A stretch of DNA of 5,358 nucleotides, from contig CAMLOC010000299.1 of the NCBI GenBank assembly GCA_946481465.1, positions 1 to 5,358 on the forward strand, read 5' to 3'. The notes below the pieces were generated by a model. That model did no database searches, was not told where the DNA came from, and saw only the letters and a list, made by a program, of their open reading frames with translations. The first letter of the stretch is position 1. Each line of letters begins with the position of its first letter. Source of the stretch: an uncultured Shinella sp. Its GTDB lineage: Bacteria > Pseudomonadota > Alphaproteobacteria > Rhizobiales > Rhizobiaceae. Positions 4,959 to 5,358 of this stretch are shown here, one piece after another. The position numbers were made by a program, and so were the translations under genes.

Positions 4959-5358
4959 ATGCTTTACGACGCGTATGAGGTACAGCGCTCGCTGCTTGCC
5001 GGTGCCAGCACCCTCGCCAATATCGGCGCAGGCTGGATGCAGAACCCAGTCAATCCGCTGGCATATTCGCATATGGGGCCGATCGTTGCATCGGCCCTCG
5101 ACGTATTTGCCCATGCGGCGGCGCCACGCGGCAAGCCCGATTTCGGCCTGACCCACACGGTCGTCGAGGGCCGCGAAGTGGCGGTCACCGAGGAAGTCGT
5201 GCTGCGCAAGCCGTTCGGCCAGCTGAAGCGCTTTCGGCGCGAAGGCGTCGACGGTGGGCCGAAGCTGTTGATCGTCGCGCCGATGTCCGGTCACTATGCG
5301 ACGCTGCTGCGCGGCACGGTCGAGCGGATGATGCCCGGCCACGACGTCTACATCACCG
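4959..5358 (+). CDS. phaZ: Intracellular polyhydroxyalkanoate depolymerase (3' end outside the window)
   Basis: PhaZ hydrolyses stored PHA/PHB granules in the cytoplasm and so releases carbon under starvation. Only the first 133 codons are present and the frame is open to the right edge. The N-terminus MLYDAYEVQRSLLAG is typical of the intracellular PhaZ (PHB_depo_C) family. It is followed by a GAGWMQNPVNPLAYS segment (23-37) and the start of an alpha/beta-hydrolase core, LLIVAPMSGHYATLLRGT (103-120), ending in HDVYIT. There is no signal peptide, in line with the intracellular rather than secreted class. The family's catalytic nucleophile lies downstream (Cys183 in the Cupriavidus necator enzyme), so activity cannot be judged here. 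The start has GGAGG at 4950-4954 with a short 4-base spacer. The gene is divergent from the ABC transporter, and no PHA synthase or phasin is in view. Confidence 0.92.
   Translation, partial: MLYDAYEVQRSLLAGASTLANIGAGWMQNPVNPLAYSHMGPIVASALDVFAHAAAPRGKPDFGLTHTVVEGREVAVTEEVVLRKPFGQLKRFRREGVDGGPKLLIVAPMSGHYATLLRGTVERMMPGHDVYIT

Noticed and set aside
4908..5342. A 144-codon minus-strand frame opposite the start of phaZ
   Set aside because: The plus-strand frame matches the intracellular PhaZ N-terminus with a ribosome site; the minus-strand product has no recognisable features.

Overview
The window looks like chromosomal DNA from a GC-rich alphaproteobacterium, most likely a sphingomonad (Sphingomonadales). 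The assignment rests on strong G/C preference at third codon positions, a TonB with a single N-terminal membrane anchor and a very long proline-rich spacer, a tonB-exbB-exbD-exbD order, and a nearby intracellular polyhydroxyalkanoate (PHA) depolymerase. It is inference from gene content and protein style, not from a database match.

Layout. Bases 1-2484 hold a plus-strand operon: tonB (5' end probably outside the window), exbB, and two different exbD genes in tandem. It closes with a textbook intrinsic terminator at 2509-2540, which has a 10-bp stem, a cUUCGg tetraloop and eight Ts. A small plus-strand gene for a GFA/CENP-V-type zinc-binding protein follows (2636-2965). A convergent minus-strand gene encodes a complete ABC half-transporter of the MsbA/ABCB type with fused membrane and ATPase domains (3043-4827). 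After a 131-bp divergent gap, the plus-strand phaZ for an intracellular PHA depolymerase starts at 4959 and runs off the right edge; only its first 133 codons are present.

How the genes work together. TonB, ExbB and ExbD form the inner-membrane motor that uses the proton gradient to energise TonB-dependent outer-membrane receptors (siderophores, vitamin B12, and in this group often plant-derived glycans). The two ExbD paralogues could give alternative stators or a mixed one. The GFA-like protein, the ABC exporter and PhaZ have no evident link to this motor or to each other and look like independent transcription units.

I see no mobile element, CRISPR array, tRNA, rRNA or sign of recent transfer, and coding style is uniform throughout. 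The gene content is ordinary. The less ordinary signals are RNA-level: two perfect hairpins in tandem between exbB and exbD, and a GC-rich inverted repeat whose 3' arm contains the phaZ Shine-Dalgarno sequence.
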